DNA from: Exophiala sp. HKRS030 | Taxonomy: Eukaryota; Ascomycota; Eurotiomycetes; Chaetothyriales; Herpotrichiellaceae | NCBI GenBank assembly: GCA_023897205.1 | Contig: JAHWDD010000003.1 | Span: 1,305,665-1,369,664 of the forward strand | Length of the DNA: 64,000 nt | Direction of reading: 5' to 3' | In this document: positions 21,205 to 33,795 of the stretch, piece after piece | How positions within the stretch are numbered: position 1 is the stretch's first letter | Layout: every line of letters starts with the position of its first letter | Translations under genes and position numbers: made by a program | Notes under the pieces: model-generated | The model's input: the letters and a program-made list of their open reading frames with translations, nothing else | Database searches by the model: none | Told to the model about the DNA's origin: nothing

Positions 21205-24200
21205 GGCTGTGAGGAGGAAGTGTGCGCACGGGTCTCGGATCGACGGCGTCAACGTGATGTTGCGCGCAGGAAGGCGCTTCTGAGCAGAACTGGTCAAGAT
21301 CGAGATGAGTGTCTTTTCCCGTATTCAAGCGTTCATGTTGTGGACGCGTGTCAAGACTCGGTTATGCAGTTATGCGATCGACCAGACTGGTGGAAGCGCG
21401 CTTTTGGTGGAAAAGAAAAGGACGGAGAGCGCCACCGCGGTTTGCGGCGTGCAGTGAGTGTGTGTATGTGTGGAAGTGCGTGCGTGTATGAACCGACTGC
21501 GGATGTATCGGTCGAGTGGTATGCGCAGTCAGCAAAATGACTGCGAGTTGTTGTGGATTTTGCGACAGAAGAGACGTGCCGGACGCGCAGAGAAGCGACT
21601 GTCAAAGTCGGAAGATCGCAGGTGTGAAAGTCGACGGCGTTGAGAAAATGACGGTGGCTGGGGGGACGATGCAGGGGAAGATTAGACCGGGGCTCAAGAA
21701 GCGAACTAGGGTTTCGGGGTGGTGAAATGAAAGTGAGGTCGATGTGAGGTCGAGGTAAAGGTTTTGGTGAGAAGAAGAATAAGAAAGAAGTCGTGGTCAG
21801 AATACTTCGTGTGCTGTTTACACGCACATCTGACGTGGATGGAGAAGTTTCAATGGGAAGAAAGGGATTGTTGGCAGAAGTGTGTCGTCGACGGAACCTT
21901 GGAATGTTGGAATGTTGGCGCAACAAGTGGGAGGAGGAAAGAGGAGTGAGTGAGAGGATGAGTGGGCGCCTCCGAGCTCTCACGGGCGGTAGGCGAGTTT
22001 TCCTTAGGCACAGTAGTTACTCCGAAGGCACCTAAAGCAAGGACTCCGTAAAAATAGCCGTGGTGGAGGCGAAAGGGAGCCTTTTTCAACCACCCACAGT
22101 CCCAGATACCTAGAAATAATCCCTACAGTAGCCACTACCAAGTCCCCGTTGCCCTAATACTTGTATTGTAATCCTCGCTGCGTCTATCGCCGCGCCCCCC
22201 AAGGCCTGTGCGCGCGCGTGAGGAGTCCTGCGGCGCCTATCACAAACCCCAACCAGTGGGAGCTCGGCGGTGAGATGTCTCAACCACTTGACAGGCGGAG
22301 TCACAACAAACAAACGGGTGTCGAAGCAAACACAGAAGACGAGGAAGAGAAAGAGGAAGGTGAAGTTGATGATGGTTTGGTACGGTAAAAGATGGGAGTT
22401 GGGATGTAGAATTGAAGAGGCCAGTTCTGTGACTATCTGTCGGATCTCTTAGCACTATCGATTAAAAGGCACAGACAGAGATAGAAGAGTAGTAAATACC
22501 ATTTGCACTCGTCCCAGCAATCACCACTACCACAGGCCAGGTAAGGGATATGCACCTCCGACATTGATCATCCCAATCGATAGGAAGATGTGTCTATCGA
22601 TTGCACCGTACATATTCGTCTCCTTTCTATGGAGCCATCTCCATCCGAGTACATATCCCAAGGACGCCTCCCTTCAAGGATCCTGGACTGCTGGTCTCAG
22701 CTGCATCATGCATTCGAGTGGACTCTACGGAGTACGCTGCACCGCAAAAGACCACCAACTTCGCCTCTGTACAACCCACCATCACAAACATCTCAATGGC
22801 GCGCGACGCGGAGTAAGATTCTCTACGGAGAAGTCGTTGAGTATCCATCAAAGTTGAGAGCGCGCCGTGATGGAGCTTGTCTTGACGAGATGCCTCTGCA
22901 TGGCTACTCGTACGTACTGTACGTTGTTGAGTTTACAGTACGAGTCACTAAACTTCAAAGACTTTCTCAATTGTCTCGTCATCATGTTCAACCCTGCAAA
23001 GCACAGACTGGCGCGATTCTCTTTCAGCCGCTGTCAAAAGCACCACATGTCTGTTCTTGTATACAGAAAAGTATCTGTCCAGCTCTCCACCCTTATTGAC
23101 TCGGTCTGTCTGACTGTCGAAGTACAGTACAATCGACCTGCTATAGGGAGGTAGGAGAACAATACCCAACATCTGGAGAACGCATATTGGGCACACTTTC
23201 AGCCCCAAGTGTTGCCAGCTATTGGGCATCTCGAAAAAAGTTGTCGTGTGCTTGCTTCTTCTCTTCTGCAAATCACTGACGTACTGGCTTGCTCCTCTCA
23301 CGCGTCAAGCTCGGAAAGAGAAAGAGAGAAAAAAACGCGTAAGATGCGCGCTAAAATGACAAACCAACCCCAAGACGGTCTGGCGAAATCTGCGCCTCAT
23401 CCGTCTTGACGTGGGACCAATCGTTCGCTTCCCCAGAAACAAGAACCAGGATACACCGACCGGCATCATCCATCACTTCGCTCCTTCAAATCTACAGTAC
23501 AGTATCTCTACCAGGTAGATCCTCGTACAGTACATACAAGAACCACTTCCCAGAGTCCACTGGGCCATGCATGACATCTTCTCCAGTCCTGAAACAATCG
23601 GCTTGACCGGCTGGATCCATTCTCGACAGAGCATTTGACTACTCAACCACCGAGGTATACATCTGTAAGTAAACAAACAAGTGTCGTCAGTGGAATGGGC
23701 ACCGACTCAATGATCCTGGCTCGCTCACATCCGAAATGAAGGATTCCTTGGGAGGGAAAAAAGAACAAAGGGACTTTTGTATGAGTGCTCACTCGTACCT
23801 CGGCCTCTGCTGTTACTATATACCCTGCATGAGAAAGGGTGACACATTCGAGCTCTGCAAGCCCTTGCTTCGTTCCCGAGGGGCATGTCAATTGTCAAAA
23901 CCTCGTATCATTATTCTTTCAGCCGCGGGCGAGGTTGGAAGGATCAATAATGGAGCCCAGGCCCCCTCGTCATCCTTGACTGCCGGAACTACTGGGAAGG
24001 AAATAGATCGACTCCATCTTTACAAGCCACGACATTCCTTGTTTGTTTTTGTTTCAGCTACTGTGAAGAGATCGAGACTTTTATTTTTCCAGATCGATCT
24101 ACGATACACGCGAGGTCTTCGGGTCGTGATGGGAAAAACTGTTACCGTAAGCACCTACGAATACGAATACTTGGACTCTGCAAGATCTCGCCAATCGCTC

Positions 24201-24355
24201 AATGTACAGAATACTGTATCATGTCAAAGTCCACTTGGATTTCGAGCCAACAATTGAAAACCTCTTCAACTGCAATGTCGATTGTTACTCAAGGCCCGGA
24301 TAATGAAATAATTAATGCAATTGCTGACATGACAAAACATCTCATAATATCATCA
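21205..24355. other. 3.1 kb intergenic, long leader region, no supported gene
   Basis: Upstream of the 732-residue gene lies a pyrimidine/purine-biased stretch (21300-22000) with a 210-codon minus frame (21351-21983) that looks like leader sequence rather than a gene. A 169-codon plus frame (22590-23099) and a 173-codon plus frame (23736-24257) lack recognisable domains. Exact copy of TACGGAGTA at 22726, and five copies of TACAGTAC/GTACTGTA between 22914 and 23534. Confidence 0.5.
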
Positions 24356-25611
24356 TCATTGCACTTCGCTATTCTGAGTCGTAAACGTGGAAACACTCTT
24401 CCCATCACTTTCTGTCTTTCTTCTTGCCCCCTCCTCCCAACTTCCTATCAGCGCCTTGATGGCCTCTTCAGCTATCATGACTCCACGATTGATGTCCTCT
24501 ACTCCCGTCCATCCTGGGACATGCAAAAATGCCACTTTCCCAAGTCTCTCTCGTACCTTGTCCTCGTCTTGCTCTTGCTGATCCTCATCCCGCGGTCCCG
24601 TAGGTCGATTCTTCTTCTTCTTCTTCTCCTTCTTCTCCGCCTCCATCCATCTATAACTCAAACTCTCAAACAAGGCGTACTCACACAAGAACCTTCCAGC
24701 GTCCTTCGACAACTTCACCACCGCCCTTTTACGATTCTCTTCTGCCCTTCGTCCCGTGACACTGGCATTCGAATTCGCCTTCTCGACACTTGTATTCTGG
24801 CTGTTGTTCCCCCATACAAAGTTTGTACCTGTACCCGTTTCCGTTTCTGTTTCTGTTTCTGTCTTTGTACTCGTCGCATCACCACCCTCAGTTTTTGACG
24901 TCTTTTTGATCTCATTCTCATCCACACCCGCAGAACCCAAAAACCCTCTCGCGACCAATTCTTTCTGTACGCCAACCTCCCACCTCCTCAACACGTCGTC
25001 TTCATCCCACATGCCGTAGAGTAACGGTGGCACCCCGTCACGTTTCCACTTACACTCTCCGCAGAGATACCCGTCCAGGTTGTCCACGTCTTTTATCCGG
25101 TACCCGTCCCTGTGGCCACGGGTCTCGAGGGAATAACAATCCCGCCCTCCGGCCATGCCGATGTGCAAGATGAAATCCGGGTCGTGTAGACGTATGAGTT
25201 CCGGCACGGTCTCCGACACGGTCGAGTACGAAACGCGAATGGCCGACGGATGAATGACGAGTTTGATTTTGTATTTGCCTTTGCCCGACGTGGCAGTGGT
25301 GGCGGGCGGGGGGAGGTCATCCGGTAGTGCCGAGGCGATGAGCCATGACGGGTTTATCAAAAATGATTTGAATGGCTGGGGGATAACATTCGGTCAGTAT
25401 TTTATTTTCTCACCAGGGAGCACGAGGTCACATCTTGAGGTAGACGACAAAGAAAGAGGCCAGTAACGAAAGAAAAAAAACTCACCCCGAACCCGGTGAC
25501 CAGTACCCTCACTTCCTTCAGAGGTGACTCATCTGGTGTCTCGATCGTATCTATTCCAGGACGATCTTGAACCAACACCGGCGGTGGTGTCGGTGGACCT
25601 GCGTCACCCAT
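24356..25611 (-). CDS. pyroglutamyl peptidase type I (family C15), two exons
   Basis: Cysteine peptidase expected to remove N-terminal pyroglutamate from peptides in the cytosol. Exons are 25486-25611 and 24356-25375 with a GT-AG phase-0 intron, giving 381 residues. The start MGDAGPP at 25611 is used. The family's opening VTGFGPF is split exactly at the intron. Catalytic residues by alignment in mind: Glu126 in SLETRG, Cys273 in AGRFLCEYALF and His327 in AFLHVPG. The bacterial enzyme is about 215 residues. Here low-complexity inserts lie between Glu and Cys (TE/TG dipeptide runs around residue 215) and between Cys and His (a poly-Lys run near 295). Confidence 0.88.
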
Positions 25612-27223
25612 CTCGTGTGCGCCCGCGAGAGCGTGTATGTGTATACGTATATTCACTCGAGTATATACAGACTCGTCAATCCTATCTTCTCGGCCTTTTT
25701 TTTTGTGAGTCTTGCTTATTTTTTCGTAGATCTGTTCGCGGTATAATGTTCTGTGGTCCTGGTCTCCTCCAATAGTTCCAGGATCAATCGAGCGGTGTCT
25801 TATGCGCCACTATCGATAACAAGGCGAACACTGAACTCGTTCGACACAGAGGGGCCGCAGGTCGTTTTAATTATGATACCGCGGGTTAAGGGTTATATTG
25901 CGCCGATGCGACTCGTGTGTACGGGCGAGGTATGGTTGCAATATGTAGAGGAGGAGGAGGTGGTGGTGGTGGTGGTGTGAGGGATGATGTATATCGAGAG
26001 TGTCAACTCTTTGCCTTCGCCTTCGTCTTCGTCCTTGAATGTCCGTCTTTTCCTTTTCTTCTTCTAGTGCTCTCTGACCACCGTTATCCAATGTTTGTCG
26101 TAATGCGATGATCGTTGCGACAAATGTCCCCGCTTGGTGTGTTTTGCGAACTTTCGTTTTGAGGTTTCTCTTCGGAAAAGGTGGGATGCTTTGCTCGCTC
26201 ACTTAACAATATCACTCAGTCAATCTCGCGTCTCACTTATCGCCCGCTTATCGCTTATCGCATGGATCAATCGATGCCGAACGAACACAAGTACCGACTA
26301 ATGACATGTGTTTACGGAGTACAGTCGTCAGCAACGCATACTGTGGATAGGGTCGTATGCTCCCTCTCTCTCCTCTCAGCGGGCGCCGAGGGCACAAGGC
26401 TTTGTCAAACGATCAGTAGCTCGATTAGAAAGCAGAGAAGGAGAAAAAAAAGGGTCGTTGATCCTGGAAAGTAGGTGTGATAAACCCCAACGGGTCAAAC
26501 GGGTATGACACACGACCAGCAGCAGTTATTATTATTAAACGGGGTTCCGAGCTTTCCCTTTCGCCCTCGGTTATTGATTTATTTGATGATGATGAAAGAT
26601 CACAAAGTTGGGGGAGGCTCTCGCTGGTACGTGTTATCGCATCTATCACCGTCTCCATAATCTCGTACTCCATATTAGTCCAAGTATCCGTAAGCATCAG
26701 CACATCTCCGCCATCTCAACGGAAAATATTCTACTCCTCTCTTGGGGACACATTTTGCCATATCAAGAAAGACAGATCATAGAACAGCAGTCCTTCAACT
26801 ACCACCGACTAAATACCATGACTACTGTACGACTTATTGAGGTACTCGTATCAGTGCAATATAAAAAGGATTACAAGCAAGAAATATTTATGGTGATATT
26901 CTTTCATTGAATAATTAAAATCCACCCTTTACCACTCTGGGTATCACAAAGTTGTCGAGGCAAGATACCTTCTCAATACCTTCTTATGAGTCCTTAGGTA
27001 TGCAGCATCGACATGCAACACAGTGAAAAGAAGAGAGAGAAGAAAAAAACACCCCCAACACCCTGCTTGCTCATAACGAGTATCCGATCACACATAATGT
27101 CACCACCCATTTGTTTTGTTCGTCTCCGGCATCCGCAATATTTCCAAGTGATCAAAAACTCCATTGCCAAGGTTGGAAATATGCTGTCCTCTCAGTCATC
27201 GTCGTCTTCTCTTCTTTCCCTCT
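25612..27223. other. intergenic, no gene seen
   Basis: 1.6 kb between the pyroglutamyl peptidase start and the checkpoint kinase 3' end, with only short frames. It contains a GGA/GGT simple repeat (25949-25977) and an exact TACGGAGTA at 26313. Confidence 0.55.
25949..25977. repeat. GAG/GTG trinucleotide tract
   Basis: About four GAG-phase units followed by about five TGG-phase units, in the upstream region of the pyroglutamyl peptidase gene. Confidence 0.9.
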
Positions 27224-30200
27224 TCATGCAGACTTGTTTCCCGCCACAAGTCGTTCCATCTTCCTCAAAGCACCTCGAAGATCTCTTCCACTTCTCTCAC
27301 CTTCCTCGCTCAACCACTTTTCCATTCGCGTTCTCACTCGCTTGAGATTGCGTTGAACCGGCATCTCCTCACCGTCTTGCACGGTGGCAGGGTTCAACAG
27401 CACGCCAAACACCTCTGTCCAGATCTCCTTCTCCCAATACCTCTTCAAGTTCTCCTTGAGCTTCCATTCCTTCTTTTGTCCCGGACCGAGACCGCCGCCG
27501 ACAGGGACCGATTCGATGTATTTGCCGAACAACAAGCTGTGGATCACGCCCGCCGCACCGTGGTAATCAATCTGCCACTTCCACGGCTTACACTCCCGAA
27601 TCTCGGCACAGTCGGTGGCACAGCTGGGCCAGTCGGCGATGAACTGGGCGTCCGCCTTGAACATCCTGGTATCGATGCCACGACCAAAGTCAATCAGTTT
27701 CAATCCTTTCTCGTTCCAGCCGGATCCACCAAGAGAGTCATACGGGCCAGTGACGTCGGTGCCGGAAAAGCGGACGAGACAATTGTCACCCTTGAGATCG
27801 CCGTGTAGGATACCCACTTGGTGCAGATCTTCCAGGCTCCGCAGCAATTCAACCCCAAACCACATGGCAAGCACTTCTTCGAGACCTTCGGCCGGTTTGC
27901 CAGCTTTCACATTCTCACTTCTGGCAAGGTTGACCAGGTCGAGCAACGTTCCTTGTGGACTGTACTCGAGCACAATGTACGCCTCGTCGCTAAAAAGATG
28001 GCATTCTTGCGCAAGGACGATTGACTGCATCGTGCGCGCAGCAGGGCCCAGACGTTGACGAACAGTGCGTAGAATATGGAATTCCCACACCAAAGTACCA
28101 GGAGGAGCTTCAGTCTTGAGCGCTTCAAGACCTTGGCGGGTGAACTCCATTGGCTTCTTCGGGCTTGAATTCTCTTTGTCTTCCACATCATCGACGATGG
28201 CGAGCGCATTGTCGTTCGGGTCATAGCTTTCGACGAGGTAGACAGGAGCGAAAGCGCCTGCACCCAACTCACGCTTGACAGCATACACGCGAGAAGCGCC
28301 AGCGAACTTGAGCAGAGGCGGAACTGCTTTGATAGCTGCGTCTTTGCTGCCTTGGCTCTTTCGTGGACTGCCTTTAGCTTTGAGCTTCGAGATCTTCTCA
28401 GCATAGGATTTCAGCAGAGAATACTGACCGAGTGCCTGCGCTGAGTGATCATAGTATCCGGAGTAGGACGAAACTGGAGGATGAACGGCAGTGAGAACCT
28501 GCCGTCGGATGACGTCGTCGCACGGGTTGCATTGCAAATCAGCTACAATTGGACCCTTGTGCTTGATGGTAGGTGGAATGATGCTTTTCGCCGGGGACTT
28601 GACTGGGACAGCAGGAGTCTGAAAGACAGATTTTTCATCCTTGATTGGAGCCGGACTAGCCTTGGCGATTGGAAATGGAATGTGACCATTCGAGTTGGGC
28701 CGATCTCGTCCAGGTCCCTTTCTCTGACGTGGAGAAGAACTCGCAACCTCCTCTTCCGTGATGCCGGTATGTTCGTACTTTCTCTTAGCAGACGAGGGAG
28801 GTGTGGCGTCCTGCTGCTGAGGACTACTCATCAAGAGCTTGTCGATCTGCACTTGCGAAGGGCTCTCGTAAGCATGGGTCGATCTGCTCGGAGTCTTGGA
28901 CGTGAAGTAGTCAGGGTCATTGAACACGGTCGATGGAGCAAGGGAGCTCTCGGTTCTCTCGACGATTGGCGTCATGAATGGCAGCTTGTTTTGGGCGACG
29001 AGAGCAGGGTCTCGATACGGTCTCACCGGGGTAGGCTCATAATCTTCCGGTGGAAGAGGAATGAAGCGAGGCTTGTGAGAGATTTCATGATGCTCCGTGA
29101 AGACATCATCCACAGGTGTCGAGAGGCTGTCTCTGTTGTCGTCGTCATCTTCATCCATTGTTTCTTGTTGTTGGTGTTGTGCAGCCACTCCTTCTTCAGC
29201 CGCGCCTTCAGTCTCAGAGTGTGATGATGCGGGCAGATGATCTTGAATCTCAAGATCGTCCTGCTCTTCATCGTCAACATCTCCAGCCATCATGGCGATA
29301 GCCTTGGTGTCCATGTCGTCAAAGTTGCAGTTGGCAATGGCAGCGATAGCTTGTGTATCAAAGTCACCACCAAGCCCAGAGGTCTGAGTTGCGTTTTGAC
29401 TCGACGAATCTAGACTCTCAGTCACATCGTCAGCCATTACATGTCTGTGTTTATTCTTTGACTTCATCCTGCCGTGAGCTTTGTTTGAGGAAGGATTGGG
29501 CTTGGTAGATGAAGTATTCCGGGAATCAAGCCGGGGCACGTGCTTGCTGGCTGTGAAATCTGACCAAGGAGAAACACTGTCAGGCTGACTGTGACTTTGT
29601 GTTTGGCTCTGGCTCTCGGTGTGATCAAATTGTGAAGCCAAGGTGTCCTCGCCATATTCACTGTCTGCTCCGAATTCCCGACCAGTGCCAGTGCTCTCGG
29701 CGTCCCCTGTCGTGCTGTACCCATCGTCCACGTCTTCAGTGAACTCAATCTCTTCACCACTTTGTGTATCTTCCTTCGCTATCTCTGGCTTACGAAGTGG
29801 CTGGTTGAACATGTCATATATCTCATTGGTCGCAGCTTTTGAGTGGAAGGTCATCGTAGGCTCGGCCGTGATTTTCCTCTTGAGTTTCTTGCCTGTAGGT
29901 GACTGAAGGCGTGTTTTGACCGTCTGTGTTTCCTGCTTGACTTCTCTGACCTTGTATTTCTTTTCCCTCGGCTTCTGACTTTGTGGTTGTGATTGAGAAG
30001 TGGACTGCGATTCTGGCATCCCGACCATGGATTGTGTTGAAACGTCATGAATACTGAGATTGCCCTGAGAAGTATCGTTCAGATCAACCTTTTGCTGGAA
30101 TGATTCGCTCAAATTCTCTATGTCTTCCTGCTCCAGAGCTTTGCTGGCTTTGGACCTTGGCTTTGGTGGCGAGGCTTCATTTCCAGAAAGAGCTTGCAAC

Positions 30201-31560
30201 GGAGCCCCTTCTGATGGTCCTTCTGGCTGACGCCAGTCTCGGCGGAACCACCCTCGCGACGTGGCCCGCAACTCTTCAAAACTGAACTCTTGGTCGTTGC
30301 TGGGATAGATGGCTTCGATATTGACAAAGACTCGCTCTATTCGGCCTGTACGAGGATTGACAACATCCCCAGGTCGCTGAACAGGTTGCCTTGCGCCGTT
30401 TATTGTTTGTAGAGACTATTAAAATATCGAATGTTAGTATTCGTCTAACAGTCTGTGAACCGGGATTCAGAGGCGCTTCGAATGGAAATTGGCATTGACT
30501 GTACATGAATCTAGGAAAATGGAAAGGTCGATCATACCGGGTCTTTGAAAATCTCCATCTTTGGTACTGTCCCTGCTCTACCTCCAGCTTTCATCTTTTC
30601 GCCAGTCCAAGGTCTTGCCTCGATAGTGTTCTCCTTCTTGCGCTCCTTGATTGAACCAATGTTATCCCAGCCATTCGTTGTCATTGCTGCTGGAGGAGGT
30701 GCAGCATTGTCGGCATCAGAGAAAATAGCCATTTTAGGCTTGCCAGAACGACTGGTTGTGGGGCGGCCTCCCGCACCATTCTGTTGTTGTTGTTGCTGCT
30801 GTGATGCCTGGGCGTCTTCGCTTCTATGCGCAGAAGCAAAGGGATCAATTTTGGCCGCTAATGCAGGTCGTACGGTTGGAAGAGCTGGAGAGCTGGGCTC
30901 ATTATCTGCCTGCGGTCTCGCCTCAAATCGTTGCTGGAATTGGCTGTACTTTCGTATCAGTCTTTCCGTGGGCCTCGCTTCTTTTTCAATGCCCAGTTTG
31001 AACACTTCATCTGCCTGCATCCATCGTCCTGCCCCCTCTAGCCAAGCAGCGAACTCTTCGTAAAAGAGACCGAGCGCATCACCAATCCCATGTCGGGCAA
31101 GGAACGCAAATGTCTCCCGAGGGCTGTCGGAGAATAAGCGAATGTAGTGCAGCCACAGCTTCAGGTACCGTGGGTCATTTTTGTAGAGTGAAGAGGTAAG
31201 AAAGGCTTTGGTTGCCCGTTCGAGAAGAGGCAGTAATTGCGATTCGGGGGTCGCCTGAGCAGAAGGATAGGAATTCAGCGTCCATTTCACATATCGGTCG
31301 TAAATGTCCAGTGGATCGTCAGCATCTGCTATTGATTGCAGCTCGATCTCGTATTCCTGTCGAATCGCATTGTTCAGTGTCTTTGTTTCGTTCAATGTAG
31401 GCTCTGACTGTAAGCCTGGTTTGCCCGACGGTCGTGGTGTGAGGATGGCGGCGAGTTGCTTTGCAGATCGACCACCAGGTAATGACTGTATGTTTTCCTT
31501 ATGTGTTTCTATGATGTCGAAGTTAATCAGGTCGTTGTCTGCAATCACAGGCACGGCCAT
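27224..31560 (-). CDS. BUB1: spindle assembly checkpoint kinase, MadBub type (BUB1/BUBR1)
   Basis: Kinetochore kinase of the mitotic checkpoint. Exons are 30538-31560 and 27224-30415, joined by a 122-nt phase-0 intron with a TACTAAC branch, giving 1404 residues. Start ATG at 31560 (MAVPVIADNDLINFD). The N-terminal TPR-like Mad3/BUB1 region spans about residues 50-220 (PLDIYDRYVKWTLNSYP, WLHYIRLFSDSPRETF). KEN boxes occur at 21-23 and 309-311, with a third KEN before the kinase domain. A polyQ run lies near residue 250. The C-terminal kinase (about 1045-1390) has the glycine-rich ELGAGAFAPVY, a Lys in EALKTE, HGDLKGDN as catalytic loop and DFGRG as metal loop, so it looks active. Presence of both KEN boxes and a complete kinase suggests that one gene supplies Mad3 (APC/C inhibition) and Bub1 (kinase) functions. 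Confidence 0.95.
30783..30803. repeat. polyglutamine-coding trinucleotide tract in the checkpoint kinase
   Basis: A GTT/GCT run on the plus strand encodes seven consecutive Gln on the minus strand, within the disordered linker after the N-terminal Mad3-like region. Confidence 0.85.
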
Positions 31561-32847
31561 TGTCGTGTTATGCTTCTCTGAGCTAACCTGTGTCGTTAAT
31601 ATACTGGCTGAGAAACACCTGCGACAAGAGGAAAATGAACAACAAGAACGAGATAGAGAAGACGAAGATGCATTGATGGTGATTGGCGCTGACAATGTCA
31701 ACAAACAATCGCCTTGGCATGGGGTCATTGCCGAGGTTTAGCCGAACAATACTTCACGATCACAGCAACAATGGGAAGTGGATGTTCGACCGTGCAGTTG
31801 TGATAACCAGATTCAAGATGCCTCGATATGGATACAGCTACCAGGCTAAGTCACCAGAGAAAGAGGAAATGCAATCTCTTTGAAGCTCAGCGACTTGCGA
31901 TCGCGACCTACCTTGGATCTTATATTGGAGGGCTCAGCATGGTTGCAAGATCTCAAGAATAGCCGGTGAAGAGCAAGAGTGGTTCTGAATGCTTCCAACA
32001 TTCGTCAATGGATCTTCCACTTGATGATCAAGATATCTTGATGGTATATCCATGAAAGGTACCCTGGCAGGAGGTAGCAAAATTCCGACGCTCCAGATGT
32101 TGTGGTTCACCACCAAGCCGACTATCGAGACATCGATTGTGAAGGCAGTGTGGAGACACCTATCTTTATATATCGGTGATCATGGCCTCAGCAGACCGAC
32201 TGGACAGTATTAGGCAATACTGTTGGTAATATCCCCAGTTGGGATGAAGCCCATGGTCAATAAGACCCCGGGTGGATTTGACGACGTCCGTGTTCAAGCA
32301 TGAGCTCGTTCAGTTCCAGCCAGATCGTCCACACAGTACTCAGTATATATTATATTTGAAGTCGACGGTGGCTGATATGGCTGCAAGAAATGAATGGATC
32401 TCCCCGTGTATGTGCTGCAACTTGCTGAATGGTACACAGAAAGTCGAATAAAAAGTCTAGAATTCCTGATTAAGAACCAATGTAGCCTTACCTTTCGTGG
32501 TATTCGATCGACGCACCGCCTTTGGGTTTTCATCACGTTTCCGTAGATCGGTAGTATCGGAAAACTTGATCATATTCATCTTTTATTCACGAAGGAAGAG
32601 TATGTTATAAAATGTCGCTCCGCAAACGCTATCGACAGTAGAGGATCCTAGGAGTTCGCCGAGGATTTCCCAGCGCCGTAAGCACGGAATAGTCATGTTG
32701 ACAAGCTGTAGAGCGCGATGAGACCATCCGAACGTCCTCAACCGGTAGGTAACTTGCTTACATCCAGTGAGAAAATTGACCTCTACGCCTTGTACCGAGC
32801 CTTATCACTTCAAGGTGGCCTTCGCGAACATCACGATCGTCTAGAAA
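31561..32847. other. divergent intergenic region, no gene seen
   Basis: 1.3 kb between the checkpoint kinase (minus) and the small membrane protein (plus). Only short frames and no notable repeat. It presumably holds both promoters. Confidence 0.6.
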
Positions 32848-33413
32848 ATGGCGTACTCGGCCCTTCCAACATGGCCACTGATCCTCTTTGGCATTCTAGA
32901 CCCGCTTGCACTGTGAGCAGTACCCTCCGCCCTGTCTAGTATCTCCTTTTCTTACTAGATGCCCTTCGTATACATAGTGTTTGGGGTTTTGCAACAGCCA
33001 TCCTTGATCCAAAACAATACTACGCTGATCAGTCGCCGAACGCGGACCTGTCGAGTCTCATGTTCACGCCCCAGGCCCTTTCGCTGACTCTACAACTCGG
33101 GAATGTCTTCTTACTGATGGTCGCGATCGCTATAACGTGCTGTTGGACCACCCATGCCGAGATCACGAGGAGGTACTTGATCGCCGTGGCGATTGCGGAC
33201 CTCGCGCACATATACGCTGCGTATTGCGGTATAGGGAACGATGTGTTTTGGGATTTTTCCCAGTGGAATCAGATGGCGTACGGAAACATTGGAGGGAGCT
33301 TGTTCATGCATGTGAATAGGGTGTTGACTGTGGCGGGCGTATTTGGCAAGCTCGGTACGCGTGAGCAAACGACCACGGGTACCAGCACGACTGGTGAGAA
33401 GAAGACGAGGTAG
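32848..33413 (+). CDS. small four-helix membrane protein (DUF7704-like)
   Basis: Exons are 32848-32912 and 32978-33413, giving 166 residues. The junction ACT|gtgagc...tacatag|TGTTTGG joins LFGILDPLAL to VWGFATAILDPKQYY in frame; other acceptors hit stops. Four hydrophobic helices are visible: residues about 5-30, 65-85 (LSLTLQLGNVFLLMVAIAI), 95-115 (YLIAVAIADLAHIYA) and 135-155. The pattern (P-x-W-P near the N-terminus, aromatic DPxxYY after helix 1, WN/MAYGN near the end) resembles the fungal small membrane family I know as DUF7704. Function unknown. Convergent with the eS4 gene, 382 bp away. Confidence 0.75.
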
Positions 33414-33795
33414 AAAAAAAACACCCTCATACGAATACGAAGAACAGGCACGCCTACGGCGGGTGTAGCATGGCAAGCAGAGTCTTTCGAAAGATTTCGT
33501 TGGGGTATTTTGCCTTTTCATTCCCTTTTTCCTGTCTATGCCTCTACGGCTAGAAAAAAAGTATGGCCTTGTCCGAAGAACTCAAGCATAGTCTCTGAAG
33601 TAGAGCAGCTTTGTGTTTCATCATGCTCTAAAAGCACGCTAGTCATAACTTCGCCTCGAAGAATCCATTCGTTCTTGCAAAAGAAGACTTTTTTTGAACC
33701 TCGCCAGCAGTGGCTGGGAGTCAAGGGCAATTGATGACCACATCTCAATGAATCTGCGAGCCATATTATCAGGCTACAGGTGGTGGAAATCGAAT
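33414..33795. other. convergent intergenic, 3' flanks
   Basis: 382 bp between the small membrane protein and the eS4 gene. No gene is seen; it probably holds both 3' untranslated regions. Confidence 0.6.

Noticed and set aside
21351..21983. 210-codon minus-strand frame
   Set aside because: Arg/Ser/Pro-rich with strand-biased composition directly upstream of the 732-residue gene; looks like leader sequence, no domain.
22590..23099. 169-codon plus-strand frame
   Set aside because: Crosses a TACGGAGTA copy and TACAGTAC words, no motif, no splice pattern.
23736..24257. 173-codon plus-strand frame
   Set aside because: No recognisable domain; composition unlike the neighbouring genes.
27164..29224. 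Long plus-strand frames (214 and 259 codons)
   Set aside because: Antisense shadows of the checkpoint kinase.
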